Below are positions 9,269 through 17,380 of a DNA stretch of 64,000 nucleotides, piece after piece. The stretch is from Phormidesmis priestleyi Ana (lineage in GTDB: Bacteria; Cyanobacteriota; Cyanobacteriia; Phormidesmidales; Phormidesmidaceae), in assembly GCA_001314865.1 (NCBI GenBank), contig LJZR01000004.1, positions 166,321 to 230,320 on the forward strand, given 5' to 3'. The notes under the pieces were generated by a model. It searched no databases, was not told where the DNA came from, and saw nothing but the letters and a program-made list of their open reading frames with translations. Position 1 is the first letter of the stretch. The number at the start of each line of letters is the position of its first letter. A program made the position numbers and the translations under genes.

Positions 9269-9421
9269 ACCCAGCCCCGGCTTATACAAGGCTTACACAA
9301 GACCTGTTGCATAGAAGTCCTATCGCAATAGAAGATCAAGTCCTATCGCATAGAAGGTCGCATAGAAGCAAAATGCAGCGACCGGAACGGCTTAAACCAA
9401 CTACCGATTCAGAACTGAACG

Positions 9422-10630
9422 CTATAGCAACATTCCGGCGATGCAGGCAGTCATAAAGCAGGCGAGGGTACCCGCGACCATAGCCCGTAGGCCAATACGA
9501 GCGAGATCGGCGCGGCGACTAGGGGCAATGCCGCTGATGCCCCCAATTTGGATACCGATGGAGCCCACATTGGCAAAGCCGCACAGGGCATAGGTTGCAA
9601 TGGTGATGGCGCGATCGCTAATTTCTCCCGATTCAATCAGCGCCTGCAAATCTAAATAGGCAATAAACTCGTTGAGAATTGTCTTTTTGCCAAGGAGCAT
9701 CCCTACGGCATTACAGTCAGCCCAGGGCACACCCATGAGCCAGGCGATAGGCGCTAGCAGAACAGCAAGGATCAGCTCTAGTGAAAATTCTGGATAACCA
9801 AACAGGCCACCCAAAAATCCTAAGAGTGCGTTAAAGGCTGCGAGAAGGGCAAGAAAAGCAATGATCATTGCGCCGATATTAAGAGCGAGTTTGAGGCCAT
9901 CTAGGGCACCAGCGGCGATCGCATCAATCCCATTTGCCGTTGTCCGCTCCACCTTAAGGCTCACCTTGCCTTGGGTCGGCGATATCGCCGTTTCAGGAAA
10001 CATAATTTTAGAAATCGCCAGCGCCGCCGGTGCAGACATCACCGAAGCGGCGATCAAATCTTTAGGAGATATCCCAAACGACACATAGGCAGCCAATACA
10101 CCGCCCGCAATTGTGGCAAAGCCGCCCGTCATTACCGCGTGCAGCTCCGAGAGAGTCATCGTAGCCACATAAGGCTTAATCAACAGCGGCGCTTCGGTTT
10201 GGCCCACAAATATATTGCCTGCCGCTGAGAGGGTTTCTGATCCCGATGTTTTCATGGTGCGCATCATCACCCAGGCCACTCCCTGCACGGCCTTTTGCAA
10301 AATGCCATAGTGGTACAGCAGGCTGATAAAAGCAGAAAAGAAGATAACCGTGGGCAAAACTTTGAACGCAAAGAAAAAGTCTTGAAAGTTTTCGCCAAAA
10401 ACAAAGGAAGCGCCCGCATCTGAATAGTTCAAAAAGCCACTGACGGTACTCCCTAGCCATTCAAAAATAGTGAAGCCGATTGCTGTTCGGAGAATGAACA
10501 AAGCAAAAATGAACTGAAGCGCCAGTCCCCAAAGAACTGGCTGCCAACGAATCTCTCTGCGGTTGACTGAGATGAGATAGGCAAATCCAATAAAAACGCC
10601 TAAGCCTAAAAGCGCAACCAGTCTTTCCAT
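9422..10630 (-). CDS. Concentrative nucleoside transporter (NupC/CNT family)
   Basis: The 402-residue integral membrane protein has about nine to ten hydrophobic segments and matches bacterial CNT proteins such as NupC, which import nucleosides with Na+ or H+. Typical CNT blocks include GQTEAPLLIKPYV with its transport-critical polar residues, MTGGFATIAGGVLAAYV, the linker DAIAAGALDGLKLALNIGAM and the late motif YALCGFANVGSIGIQIGG. Its length matches the family and the ATG at 10630 gives a normal N-terminus. Specificity for purine or pyrimidine nucleosides cannot be told. The 3' flank (about 9290-9375) contains degenerate CCTATCGCATAGAAG-type repeats. Confidence 0.9.
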   Translation of the reverse strand: MERLVALLGLGVFIGFAYLISVNRREIRWQPVLWGLALQFIFALFILRTAIGFTIFEWLGSTVSGFLNYSDAGASFVFGENFQDFFFAFKVLPTVIFFSAFISLLYHYGILQKAVQGVAWVMMRTMKTSGSETLSAAGNIFVGQTEAPLLIKPYVATMTLSELHAVMTGGFATIAGGVLAAYVSFGISPKDLIAASVMSAPAALAISKIMFPETAISPTQGKVSLKVERTTANGIDAIAAGALDGLKLALNIGAMIIAFLALLAAFNALLGFLGGLFGYPEFSLELILAVLLAPIAWLMGVPWADCNAVGMLLGKKTILNEFIAYLDLQALIESGEISDRAITIATYALCGFANVGSIGIQIGGISGIAPSRRADLARIGLRAMVAGTLACFMTACIAGMLL

Positions 10631-10712
10631 CAGTTTTTACCGCCCGAATGGCCATTTTGCTTGCAGTTATAGCAGGAAATCTACACCGATAGATCTAGTC
10701 GCTGAGCCGAAG

Positions 10713-12455
10713 CTACATCAACAAACTAAGCTGGCCATTATCCGTCTGGCCAATATCCATCTGGTCTTTGTCCATCTGGTCATTGCCTATCTGGGGCTGG
10801 CGCTGTTTGCGATTTTGTTTTTTGGCAAACTGCTGACGTTTAGGGTTACTCAACCAACTGCCTTGCGCCACAAACCAAGTGCGAATCTGTTTGACCTGCT
10901 GTTTATCGAGCCCGTCCAAATCTAAACAGGTGGGAAACAGATCTTCAATCGGCTGCTGCGCCCAGGTCACGTCGCTCGGCACCAGGTCAGCGCCAAAAGG
11001 CGTCACATCTTTGGGCAGTCGGGTAATGAGTGACACAACATTAGGGCTGTGAATGACTTCGTAGCGCTGCTCGTCAATTTGCTTTTGGCGGCGAGTACGG
11101 GCTTCGGCGTAGTTCAAAATTTGGCTGGGATAGCCTTTTACCGGGGGAGGTTCGCCGAGCTGATCGGGCGCGATATGAGCGAGTTCGGGTACCCAACGAT
11201 GGACAAAGTGGCCCTGCGGATCACAACGATCAATCGCTTCTTGGCAGGGATTGTAAATGCGAATCCAAGCTTTGTTGAGGCAGTGGGTAACACCCGCCTG
11301 CTGAGCCCACTGGTAATGGTCAATCGGGCAGTCGCCATCAATCAAATGACGCATAAAGTGAAGCGCACCATAGCGCCAGTCCATACCGATGAGGTTGCTC
11401 AAAAAACTGGCATAAATGGCTCGAACGCGAAAGTTGAGGGCAAGCCAGCCGCCAGTCGCTTGCAGGCATCGGGCAGCCGCATCAACAATTGGAAAGCCGG
11501 TGTGGCCGTTTTTCCAGGCTTCATAGTGATCGGCATTAAAGTCCCAGCCGTCGTTTTCAAAGCGGCCATCGGTAAAGGGGGTGTAGAGCGATCGCACCTC
11601 TAACTGTGGCAAGTAGCGAAACCGCTGCGTAAAGCCGCTACCCCATCGCAACCGTGAAATCAGCTGATGACTGCTGCGCTGCACCCGCTTATCGGCCTGC
11701 CACTGGGGATCTGATTGCCGGTGCCACACCGTTTGCACACATTCGCGAATTGAGATCGCCCCGTACTTAATATGAGGACTCAGGCCAGTGGTGGCATTGG
11801 CGCCAGGGTAGGATAGCTGCCAGTAATACTTTTCAGCCTTGCGCCGATCAAAAAACGCATTCAATAGCTGTCGCGCTTCGGTCGTACCCCCTTTAGGGAT
11901 CAGCTTTTCATCGGCGGTATGCCCTAGCGCAGTCAGCGATGGCAAGGGTTCGGATGCGATATCAGGAGGAACGTCAATACGCTGGGGTGTGGGAATCAGC
12001 GGGTCGCACATTTGCTGATACCAAAGCTGGCGATAGTCCGCATAGGGGATCAGCTCAGATGTCGTAGCCAGTGGCTCAAACCATCGAATCTTTAGGTTCG
12101 CTTCTGCTAGGGCGCGGTTGAGTCTATCGTCGCGCACTCGGCCATAGATGCGTTCAAAGTCTATATAGCTGTAGATGCCGTCTGCGCCGGTTTCTTTGAT
12201 CATCTGCGGGAGCACTTTAACCGGATCGCCCGCCCGGAGAATGAGCCTGCCACCACGCGATCGCAAATCCCGATCCAAACTGGCCAAACAGTCCAACATA
12301 AAACGCACTCGACCCGCGCCCGTCTCAGGATGCAGCAGCAGCGCTCGGTCAAACACAAACACAGGAATCACTAGACCGCGCCGCGCCGCGCGATACAGCG
12401 GCTCATGGTCAGCAATCCGCAGATCACGACGAAACCAAACGAGCGTACGGTTCAT
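10713..12455 (-). CDS. Divergent photolyase/cryptochrome-family flavoprotein
   Basis: The 580-residue protein starts with the photolyase antenna-domain signature TLVWFRRDLRIADHEPLY. The C-terminal FAD domain keeps GLSPHIKYGAIS, WLALNFRVRAIYASFL, HLIDGDCPIDHYQW and HRWVPEL. Compared with class I CPD photolyases, the usual W-Q-W-(S/A)-A-(S/G)-T-G region is replaced by YQWAQQAGVTHCLNKAW, and NPVSQ by NPCQEAIDRC, so it belongs to a divergent branch. The lesion repaired, or a light-sensing role, cannot be assigned. The last 25 residues are built from DQMDK-like pentapeptides, a 15-bp in-frame repeat at about 10735-10800. Confidence 0.83.
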   Translation of the reverse strand: MNRTLVWFRRDLRIADHEPLYRAARRGLVIPVFVFDRALLLHPETGAGRVRFMLDCLASLDRDLRSRGGRLILRAGDPVKVLPQMIKETGADGIYSYIDFERIYGRVRDDRLNRALAEANLKIRWFEPLATTSELIPYADYRQLWYQQMCDPLIPTPQRIDVPPDIASEPLPSLTALGHTADEKLIPKGGTTEARQLLNAFFDRRKAEKYYWQLSYPGANATTGLSPHIKYGAISIRECVQTVWHRQSDPQWQADKRVQRSSHQLISRLRWGSGFTQRFRYLPQLEVRSLYTPFTDGRFENDGWDFNADHYEAWKNGHTGFPIVDAAARCLQATGGWLALNFRVRAIYASFLSNLIGMDWRYGALHFMRHLIDGDCPIDHYQWAQQAGVTHCLNKAWIRIYNPCQEAIDRCDPQGHFVHRWVPELAHIAPDQLGEPPPVKGYPSQILNYAEARTRRQKQIDEQRYEVIHSPNVVSLITRLPKDVTPFGADLVPSDVTWAQQPIEDLFPTCLDLDGLDKQQVKQIRTWFVAQGSWLSNPKRQQFAKKQNRKQRQPQIGNDQMDKDQMDIGQTDNGQLSLLM

Positions 12456-12593
12456 AACGTTAGATGGCGACGATGGCGACTGCCTTTACTACCTTTACTT
12501 TAGAAAAAATTAGATGATGCTGCATAGATTGGATATACCGACATGGTTCATATGTACTATACTCGTACTGCTGATAGAATTTGGAGACAGCTG

Positions 12594-13337
12594 ATGTCAC
12601 ATTCTCGGTCACCTCATCCCCCTTATCCTCGGACTGGCTCAAGCAACAGCGCCAAAAGCAAACCCAAAAAAAGCTTGCCAAAACCCTTGAAACAGCTAGT
12701 GCGGTGGCTCCTCAAAAAAGACAGCATTCAAAAAAACGGTATTCAAAAAAACGGTATTCAAAAAAACGGTATTCAAAAAAACGGTATTCAAAAAAACGGT
12801 ATTCAAAAAAACGCAGTTAAAGCCGTTAAAACGCAAACTGCACAAACCCGACGTGAGAGATCTGTGCAGAGCAGCCGCTCACCGCATAAAGTCCCCCCAA
12901 AGACGTCGTTAAACATGCCACAAAAAGTATTTTGGGCAGGCGGCTCGGTTGCCACGCTGGCAGTGCTTGCAATTGTGCCTGGGCAAGTAGGTTCTCAGGC
13001 GATCGCCCCTTCAACCTGTCAGCAAGTTATCCAATCTGGCGCTGAAATTTCGAGAGACAAGCTCTCTCGCCTGGCCGCTATCCCCCAGGGCACACCCTTA
13101 ACAGCCGTACGGGAAGTTCTTGATCAGCCTTATTGCCTACTGCCCGTGCCTGATGCAATGTCTGATGCTGAAAAAAATGAGACAACCAAAAAAGAAAACC
13201 CGGAAAAAACTGACAGCCAAGCAGCCAACGGGTCTAGCCGAGAAGCGTACCCGCTAGCCTTTGATCCAACTGCTTGGGTTGTTGTGAACTACGAGGCCGA
13301 GGCATATGCAGGCTATGATTTTGTCTTTAAGCCGTAG
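12594..13337 (+). CDS. Single-span membrane protein with IQKNG repeat, function unknown
   Basis: A protein of about 247 residues that I do not recognise. The ATG at 12594 is preferred over 12543 because GGAG lies 7 bases upstream (12583-12586). A basic, proline-rich head leads into six copies of IQKN(G/A), then a basic stretch and one hydrophobic segment (VFWAGGSVATLAVLAIVPGQV). The outer part has two cysteines (PSTCQQVIQ and DQPYCLLP) that could pair, followed by an acidic and polar linker. The second cysteine region resembles short lipid- or wall-facing domains seen in cyanobacterial membrane proteins, but no family can be named. The basic inside and hydrophobic centre suggest a C-terminus outside the membrane. 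Confidence 0.65.
   Translation: MSHSRSPHPPYPRTGSSNSAKSKPKKSLPKPLKQLVRWLLKKDSIQKNGIQKNGIQKNGIQKNGIQKNGIQKNAVKAVKTQTAQTRRERSVQSSRSPHKVPPKTSLNMPQKVFWAGGSVATLAVLAIVPGQVGSQAIAPSTCQQVIQSGAEISRDKLSRLAAIPQGTPLTAVREVLDQPYCLLPVPDAMSDAEKNETTKKENPEKTDSQAANGSSREAYPLAFDPTAWVVVNYEAEAYAGYDFVFKP
12726..12815 (+). repeat. 6 x 15-bp in-frame tandem repeat (IQKNG)
   Basis: Six almost identical units of ATTCAAAAAAACGGT encode IQKN(G/A). The A7 run within each unit is also a slippage hazard. Confidence 0.95.
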
Positions 13338-13370
13338 TTGGCTTTATGCTGTCAAAACGATGCAGAGAAA

Positions 13371-15242
13371 TTAAGCACCTGCCGCATCTCTCCAGCTTTC
13401 CCAACCGGTAACCGCACGATTTAAGAGTTCTATTGCGTTGTCTGCCGGAACCGCCTTTTGAAACAAGTAGCCCTGCCCATACTCACAGCCGAGCTGCTGC
13501 AACTGCTTGAGCTGTACCCTGTTTTCAATACCCTCGGCAATTACCTGCATACCCATCGTTCGTGCAATGTTAATAATCAATGGAACCACACCTAAGCTGC
13601 TAGGCTGTGCCGTAATCGGTTGTACAAACGAACGATCAACCTTAAGACAGCTAACCGGTAGCGTATGCAAATAGCTGAGCGCCGAATAGCCTGTACCAAA
13701 GTCGTCAATGCTGAGCTGAATATTGCGCTGCTGCAACGCTCTGAGCACTTCATCCACAAAAGCGCGGTTATTGATAATAGAGCGCTCGGTAAGCTCTAGC
13801 CGCAGCCGATGAGGCGCAATGCCCGCATCCTTAATAATGGTTTGAATACGCTCTAAAATGTCGGGCTGTAGCAGCTGCTGCGCGGCCATATTCACGCTAA
13901 CCGTAATTTGAGGCGCAATCAAGCCAGCCTGTTCCCACTGCGAAACATGTTCACAGGCCATTTTCAGCACCTGCTCACCGAGCTGCACAATAAACCCAGT
14001 ATCTTCGGCAAAGCCTACAAAGTCGCCGGGCGGAATGAGTCCTTTGGTCGGATGCTGCCACCTCACTAGCGCTTCAAATCCCACAATCTCTAGCTTATAA
14101 AGATTCACAATGGGCTGATAGTACAGTTCAAACTCTTTGCGCTCTAGCGCTAGCCGCAGGTCAGTTTCTAGCTGTAGCAAATGCATTTCTTTACTATGCA
14201 TATCGGCTTCAAACCAGCAGTATGGACTTAGGCTAGAGTCCTTTGCCTGATACATCGCTACATCGGCATCTCGCAGCAAATGTTCAGCCTTGGTATAAGT
14301 TGTATCGCCCCATACCAGGCCGATGCTGGCGTCGATATATATTTCGCGGCTCACCAGATTAAAGGGGATAGACAAACTCTTGACGACTTCTTTCACCAAG
14401 CGAACCACATCGCTGTGACTGCTGATATTGGTCACTAGCAGGGCAAATTCGTCCCCCCCAAAGCGAGCGACGGTATCAATACTGGCTCGGTCACACTGGA
14501 CTTTGCATAGGCGGCGAGCGATCCCTTTTAGCAGCTGGTCACCCACTTGATGCCCGAGCGAATCGTTGATGCGTTTAAAGCGATCGCAATCTAAAAAAAC
14601 GAGGGCAAACAGGGCATCCGGATGCGTTTTGCGATGTGCCATGATCTTACTGAGCCGCTTCACAAACGCCAATCGGTTCGGCAGCCGAGTGAGATGATCA
14701 GTGAGCGTGCCTTCTATCAGCTGATTGTTGGCTAACTTTAAGAGCTGATTGCGCTCTTGCACCTGATTTTGAAGTTCGGCATACAGCCTTTTCTGCTCTT
14801 GCTTTGCTAGCTGCAAGTCAATTTGGTGGCACACCCTAGCCAATACTTCTTCCGGCTGAAAGGGCTTCGTAATGTAGTCGGCAGCGCCATACTGAAATGC
14901 CTGCACCTTATCAAAAGGCTCATCCAAAGCGCTCAAAAAAACAATCGGGATAGCAGCGGTTTCAGGCTGGCTGCGCAACTGCTTACACACCGCGTAGCCA
15001 TTGAGTCCTGGCATCATAATGTCTAACAAAATGATGGCAGGCTGGTAGGTTTGGGCCAGAGCGATCGCGGTCAAACCATCTTCAGCTTCATAGACTTCAT
15101 GCCCTGCCTTCAGCAGCAATTTAGTCAAAATAAGCCGGTTAGTCGGGGTGTCGTCAACAATCAAAACACGACCCGTACGATTAAGCCTAGATGGCGAGGC
15201 AGAAGATATGTCTGACAATGTTCTGTCCAAAGCAAAAAACAA
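13371..15242 (-). CDS. Response regulator with GGDEF and EAL domains (c-di-GMP turnover)
   Basis: The 623-residue protein has three domains. A receiver domain spans about residues 24-145 (VLIVDDTPTN, phospho-acceptor D74 in LLDIMMPG, and TKPF). A GGDEF domain spans about 175-345, with FGGDEFALL intact at 261-269, so diguanylate cyclase activity is possible. An EAL domain spans about 360-610 (EALVRW, NMAAQQL, DDFGTGYSAL, KVDRSF), with phosphodiesterase residues present. Which activity dominates is unknown; phosphorylation by an unlinked histidine kinase is the expected input. No ATG precedes the receiver domain, so translation must begin at TTG (15242 or a nearby TTG). A 50-bp near-perfect palindrome sits 12 bases upstream of that TTG. 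Confidence 0.93.
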   Translation of the reverse strand: MFFALDRTLSDISSASPSRLNRTGRVLIVDDTPTNRLILTKLLLKAGHEVYEAEDGLTAIALAQTYQPAIILLDIMMPGLNGYAVCKQLRSQPETAAIPIVFLSALDEPFDKVQAFQYGAADYITKPFQPEEVLARVCHQIDLQLAKQEQKRLYAELQNQVQERNQLLKLANNQLIEGTLTDHLTRLPNRLAFVKRLSKIMAHRKTHPDALFALVFLDCDRFKRINDSLGHQVGDQLLKGIARRLCKVQCDRASIDTVARFGGDEFALLVTNISSHSDVVRLVKEVVKSLSIPFNLVSREIYIDASIGLVWGDTTYTKAEHLLRDADVAMYQAKDSSLSPYCWFEADMHSKEMHLLQLETDLRLALERKEFELYYQPIVNLYKLEIVGFEALVRWQHPTKGLIPPGDFVGFAEDTGFIVQLGEQVLKMACEHVSQWEQAGLIAPQITVSVNMAAQQLLQPDILERIQTIIKDAGIAPHRLRLELTERSIINNRAFVDEVLRALQQRNIQLSIDDFGTGYSALSYLHTLPVSCLKVDRSFVQPITAQPSSLGVVPLIINIARTMGMQVIAEGIENRVQLKQLQQLGCEYGQGYLFQKAVPADNAIELLNRAVTGWESWRDAAGA

Positions 15243-15254
15243 TCTTGTCGTCTC

Positions 15255-15304
15255 AACGCTTAGCAGGCAACTCGAACGATCGTTTGACTTACCTGCTAAG
15301 CGTT
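15255..15304. promoter_or_regulatory. 50-bp near-perfect palindrome upstream of the GGDEF-EAL gene
   Basis: The 25-base left arm begins AACGCTTAGCAGG and the right arm ends CCTGCTAAGCGTT. These outer 13 bases pair exactly, and in all 22 of 25 positions are complementary, centred on ACGATCGT. It lies 12 bases before the TTG start of the regulator gene and about 230 bases after the stop of the phosphatase gene read in the same direction. There is no T-run after it on the minus strand, so it does not look like an intrinsic terminator. It may be an operator for a dimeric regulator or an mRNA hairpin over the start. Confidence 0.8.
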
Positions 15305-15533
15305 AAAATGATTCTATTGCACGGCTTATTTAGCTGTTTTAAGCCAAATAACAAGATTTTCCGTCAAAAATTCCTGTTTTGTAGAATATATCAATTATAT
15401 TCAAAAATTTCATTGAATCTGAGATGGACGACTTTGGCTTTGTTAACGCCATGGCGACCACCCACAAAATTATCTAAAATCCAGCGGCTTAAGTTTAAAA
15501 GGGATACTTAAAGATAATGTTATCTAAATAATG

Positions 15534-16031
15534 CTATCTGAGAAGAATACTATCTAACAGGTGTTCGCAGGCGTCAGTTAGCAGTGCGATCACATAGTCA
15601 AAGCCAGCCTCGCCACCGTAGTAAGGGTCTGGAACTTCTGTATCGCAATAAGTCTTACAGTACTCGCACATCAGTTTTACCTTATGTGCATATTGCTTAT
15701 CGGTATCCAAAGACAAAATATCCTGGTAGTTGCTTTTATCCATCGCCAGGATGAGATCAAACTTGTCAAAATCGGCAGCGGTGAACTGACGCGCACTGCC
15801 GGTCAGTGTTATGCCCTGTCGCTGGGCGGCAGCATTCATGCGCCGGTCGGGCGAGCTGCCGATATGATAGCTCGCGGTGCCCGCCGAATCTGTCGTCACG
15901 CGTGCGCTCACCCCCCGTTGTGCAATCAGGTGGTTCATAATATTCTCTGCCGACGGTGACCGGCAAATATTACCCAAGCAAACAAACAACAGTTTGGTAG
16001 GAGGCTGATTGGTAGGAGGCTGCGTCGTCAT
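15534..16031 (-). CDS. Low-molecular-weight protein tyrosine phosphatase
   Basis: The 165-residue protein has the CX5R phosphatase loop near the N-terminus (FVCLGNICRSPSAE, C18 to R24) and the general-acid motif in DTEVPDPYYGG, followed by a C-terminal helix. Length and motif spacing match the bacterial LMW-PTP family, which removes phosphate from tyrosine or arginine residues. It lies 12 bases downstream of ybaB on the same strand and probably belongs to the murC-murB-ybaB transcription unit or a sub-operon. The first 12 residues contain a duplicated NQPPT element. Confidence 0.93.
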   Translation of the reverse strand: MTTQPPTNQPPTKLLFVCLGNICRSPSAENIMNHLIAQRGVSARVTTDSAGTASYHIGSSPDRRMNAAAQRQGITLTGSARQFTAADFDKFDLILAMDKSNYQDILSLDTDKQYAHKVKLMCEYCKTYCDTEVPDPYYGGEAGFDYVIALLTDACEHLLDSILLR

Positions 16032-16043
16032 TTCATTAGACTA

Positions 16044-16388
16044 TTAGAGACCTGGCAGGTTGAGACCACCGGTTAGCTCTTCCATCTGCTCTCGCATGGT
16101 AGCTGTGGATTTGTTGTAAGCATCTAGCATGGCCGCTTTTACTAAGTCAGAAAGAACTTCCGCCCCTTCACCTAGCGCAGCTTCAGAGATAACAACATGC
16201 CGAGGCTCCTGATTGCCGCTCATCGTCACGGTCACCATGCCACCACCGGCAGTACCTTCAATCTCCATTTGCTCCAGTTCTTCCTGGAGGCGCTTAGCAC
16301 CTTCTTGAACCTGCTGTGCTTTCTGAAAAGCTTCTTTTAGCTCTTTCATTTTACCGAGGCCAAATCCGAATCCTTGCCCTTTTGTCAT
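16044..16388 (-). CDS. YbaB/EbfC-family nucleoid-associated protein
   Basis: The 114-residue protein has the YbaB/EbfC layout: a long N-terminal helix rich in Glu, Gln and Lys ([27 protein letters not shown] region), a central sheet ([19 protein letters not shown]) and a C-terminal helix ([16 protein letters not shown]). Members form dimers that bind DNA. The gene lies between murB and the tyrosine phosphatase gene on the same strand, 77 bases after murB. Confidence 0.92.
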   Translation of the reverse strand: MTKGQGFGFGLGKMKELKEAFQKAQQVQEGAKRLQEELEQMEIEGTAGGGMVTVTMSGNQEPRHVVISEAALGEGAEVLSDLVKAAMLDAYNKSTATMREQMEELTGGLNLPGL

Positions 16389-16465
16389 GATTTCACGAGA
16401 TTAAGAGTAAATTAACTGTCAAACTATAGCATTGGCCGCAACGATTGCAATGGAGCCTAAGGAGA

Positions 16466-17377
16466 CTAAAACTCACCGATAACTTTGACCTCAGTTTCTA
16501 ACGCAATACCGTTGCGCTCATAAATAACGGATTGAGCATGGCGAATGAGGGCAAGTACATCGCTCGCCTTAGCACCCCCCAGGTTAACAATAAAGTTGGC
16601 ATGGAGCGTTGAAATTTGCGCCTGACCAATTTGGTAGCCTTTGAGCCCTGCTTCCTGAATGAGCTTTCCAGCGCTGTGAGGGAGCGGATTGCGAAACACG
16701 CTGCCACAGTTGGGCAAATGGTAAGGCTGAGTTTCACGGCGCTGCCTGAGGTCGGTGGCGGTGGCAGCTTTGATGGCGGCGGCTTCATGGCCTGGGCTGA
16801 GCTGAAAGATGGCGCTAGCCACAATTTTGTCGCTCCCTTGCAACTTAGAAGTGCGGTAGCGAAAGCCTAAGTCCTCGGGCTTAAGCATTGTCAGCGTACC
16901 ATCCGGGCTAATGACCTGTGCTTCTACTAAAATATCAGCGGTTTCGCCGCCGTGGGCCCCTGCATTCATCACCACCGCGCCGCCTACCGTGCCGGGTATG
17001 CCAATGGTCCATTCAAAGCCTTGCAATCCATGCCTGGCCGCTTTCCATGCCAGGGAAGACCAGGGCTCTCCGGCAGCGGCGGTCACTCGGCCTGTTGTCG
17101 CATCAAATTCGGTATGACGTAGCGCCCGAGTACAAATCACTAAGCCGGGTAAACCGCGATCGCTAATTAATAAATTAGACCCCGCCCCTAGCAGCGTCAC
17201 CGGCAAACCTTGGCTTTGCCCCCAAGTCAGCGCTGCAGTGAGCTGTTCTAGCGTTTTGGGCAGCGCTAGCCACTCAGCTTGGCCGCCCACTCGAAACGTC
17301 GTCAGTCGAGCTAAGGGCGCTTGAGCAGTGACGGCAAAGTGTTCGTTACACAGTTCGTTACCTAATTGTTCTGCCAT
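16466..17377 (-). CDS. murB: UDP-N-acetylmuramate dehydrogenase
   Basis: The 303-residue FAD enzyme reduces UDP-GlcNAc-enolpyruvate to UDP-MurNAc with NADPH, an early cytoplasmic step of peptidoglycan synthesis. FAD-binding blocks TTFRVGGQAEWLALP, LGAGSNLLISDRGLPG and GIPGTVGGAVVMNAGAHGGE are present, as is the catalytic serine motif NCGSVFRNP. GYQIGQAQISTLHANFIVN shows the type I or compact arrangement. It follows murC by 3 bases, so the two are translated as an operon. Confidence 0.95.
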   Translation of the reverse strand: MAEQLGNELCNEHFAVTAQAPLARLTTFRVGGQAEWLALPKTLEQLTAALTWGQSQGLPVTLLGAGSNLLISDRGLPGLVICTRALRHTEFDATTGRVTAAAGEPWSSLAWKAARHGLQGFEWTIGIPGTVGGAVVMNAGAHGGETADILVEAQVISPDGTLTMLKPEDLGFRYRTSKLQGSDKIVASAIFQLSPGHEAAAIKAATATDLRQRRETQPYHLPNCGSVFRNPLPHSAGKLIQEAGLKGYQIGQAQISTLHANFIVNLGGAKASDVLALIRHAQSVIYERNGIALETEVKVIGEF

Positions 17378-17380
17378 GGG

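Noticed and set aside
12581..12820. KKRYS-repeat frame overlapping the IQKNG gene
   Set aside because: It is a second reading frame of the same 15-bp repeat and ends within the array; the other frame has the ribosome-binding site and downstream domain.
15191..15511. 106-codon plus-strand frame over the GGDEF-EAL start
   Set aside because: It crosses the palindrome and the other gene's 5' end and has no recognisable domain or ribosome-binding site.
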